Shown here: piece after piece, positions 63,649 to 64,000 of the stretch
Position numbering within the stretch: the first letter of the stretch is position 1
Layout of the letters: the number at the start of each line of letters is the position of its first letter
Source: Antedon mediterranea
Lineage: Eukaryota > Echinodermata > Crinoidea > Comatulida > Antedonidae
Direction of reading: 5' to 3'
Length of the DNA: 64,000 nt
Assembly (NCBI RefSeq): GCF_964355755.1
Contig: NC_092676.1
Span: 7,608,288-7,672,287, forward strand
The notes under the pieces: model-generated
What the model was told of the DNA's origin: nothing
The model's input: the letters and a program-made list of their open reading frames with translations, nothing else
Database searches by the model: none
Program-made: the position numbers and the translations under genes

Positions 63649-64000
63649 ACAAAACCTTAGTATGCCCATATTCAGGGACACTCAAATTAAGGGAAGACAT
63701 AGAGTAGTGTAGACAGAGCTTAAAACACTATGAGCATGCCGATGTTCAGGGACACTCCAATAAAGGGGAGACATACAGTAGTGTAGACAGAGCTTAAAAC
63801 ACTATGAGCATGTCCATATTCAGGGACACTCCAATAAAGGGGAGACATACAGTAGTGTAGACAGAGCTTAAAACACTATGAGCATGCCCATATTCAGGGA
63901 CACTCAAATTAAGGGAAGACATACAGTAGTGTAGACAGAGCTTAAAACACTATGAGCATGCCGATGTTCAGGGACACTCCAATAAAGGGGAGACATAGAG
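63635..64000. repeat. 74-bp minisatellite running off the window
   Basis: The unit begins 'agtgtagacagagcttaaaa' and includes 'ttcagggacactccaataaa'. Starts at 63706 and 63780 are exactly 74 bp apart. About 4.8 copies are visible. Each copy contains the family 2 MITE end. Confidence 0.95.

Overview
The window is AT-rich animal DNA with short exons, long introns and dense repeats. It is not bacterial. Tandem HYR domains, many small palindromic MITE-like repeats, CR1-like LINEs and frequent 'aggccta' words suggest a marine invertebrate deuterostome, most likely an echinoderm (inference). I predicted splicing by eye from GT/AG sites, intron phase and family motifs. No transcript data were available.

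Layout. 1-4.3 kb: intergenic, with a decayed LINE 3' end and repeats. 4.5-51.6 kb: one giant minus-strand gene that I could assemble from start to stop. It has 47 predicted exons with matching phases and 8,667 coding nt, about 2,888 aa. In order it encodes a signal peptide split by an intron, 26 HYR domains (nearly one per phase 1-1 exon), a GAIN domain, a GPS, seven membrane segments and an acidic Ser/Glu/Asp tail. It is an adhesion GPCR with an unusually long HYR ectodomain. Nested in its introns are a plus-strand tyrosine-kinase-like gene (47.5-49.3 kb), an intact-ORF LINE (39.9-43.4 kb), a decayed 7.3-kb composite element with minisatellite arms and two divergent broken genes (13.3-20.6 kb), and several minisatellites. 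53.7-60.8 kb: the last five exons of TGFBRAP1 (a CORVET/Vps3-type endosomal protein), also minus strand; its 5' part lies beyond the window. 60.8-64 kb: repeats only, ending in a 74-bp minisatellite that runs off the edge.

The most unusual signal is the ~55-bp minisatellite at 38.5-46.1 kb. Its units are copies of the 3' end of the third HYR exon plus its 5' splice site, so the intron carries dozens of decayed donor-site copies next to the real one. A second theme is amplification of HYR exons as a three-exon cassette (C-B-A; 246-240-249 nt) repeated four times. The receptor would display a long HYR stalk outside the cell and signal through the 7TM core after self-cleavage. The kinase and TGFBRAP1 look functionally unrelated neighbours.
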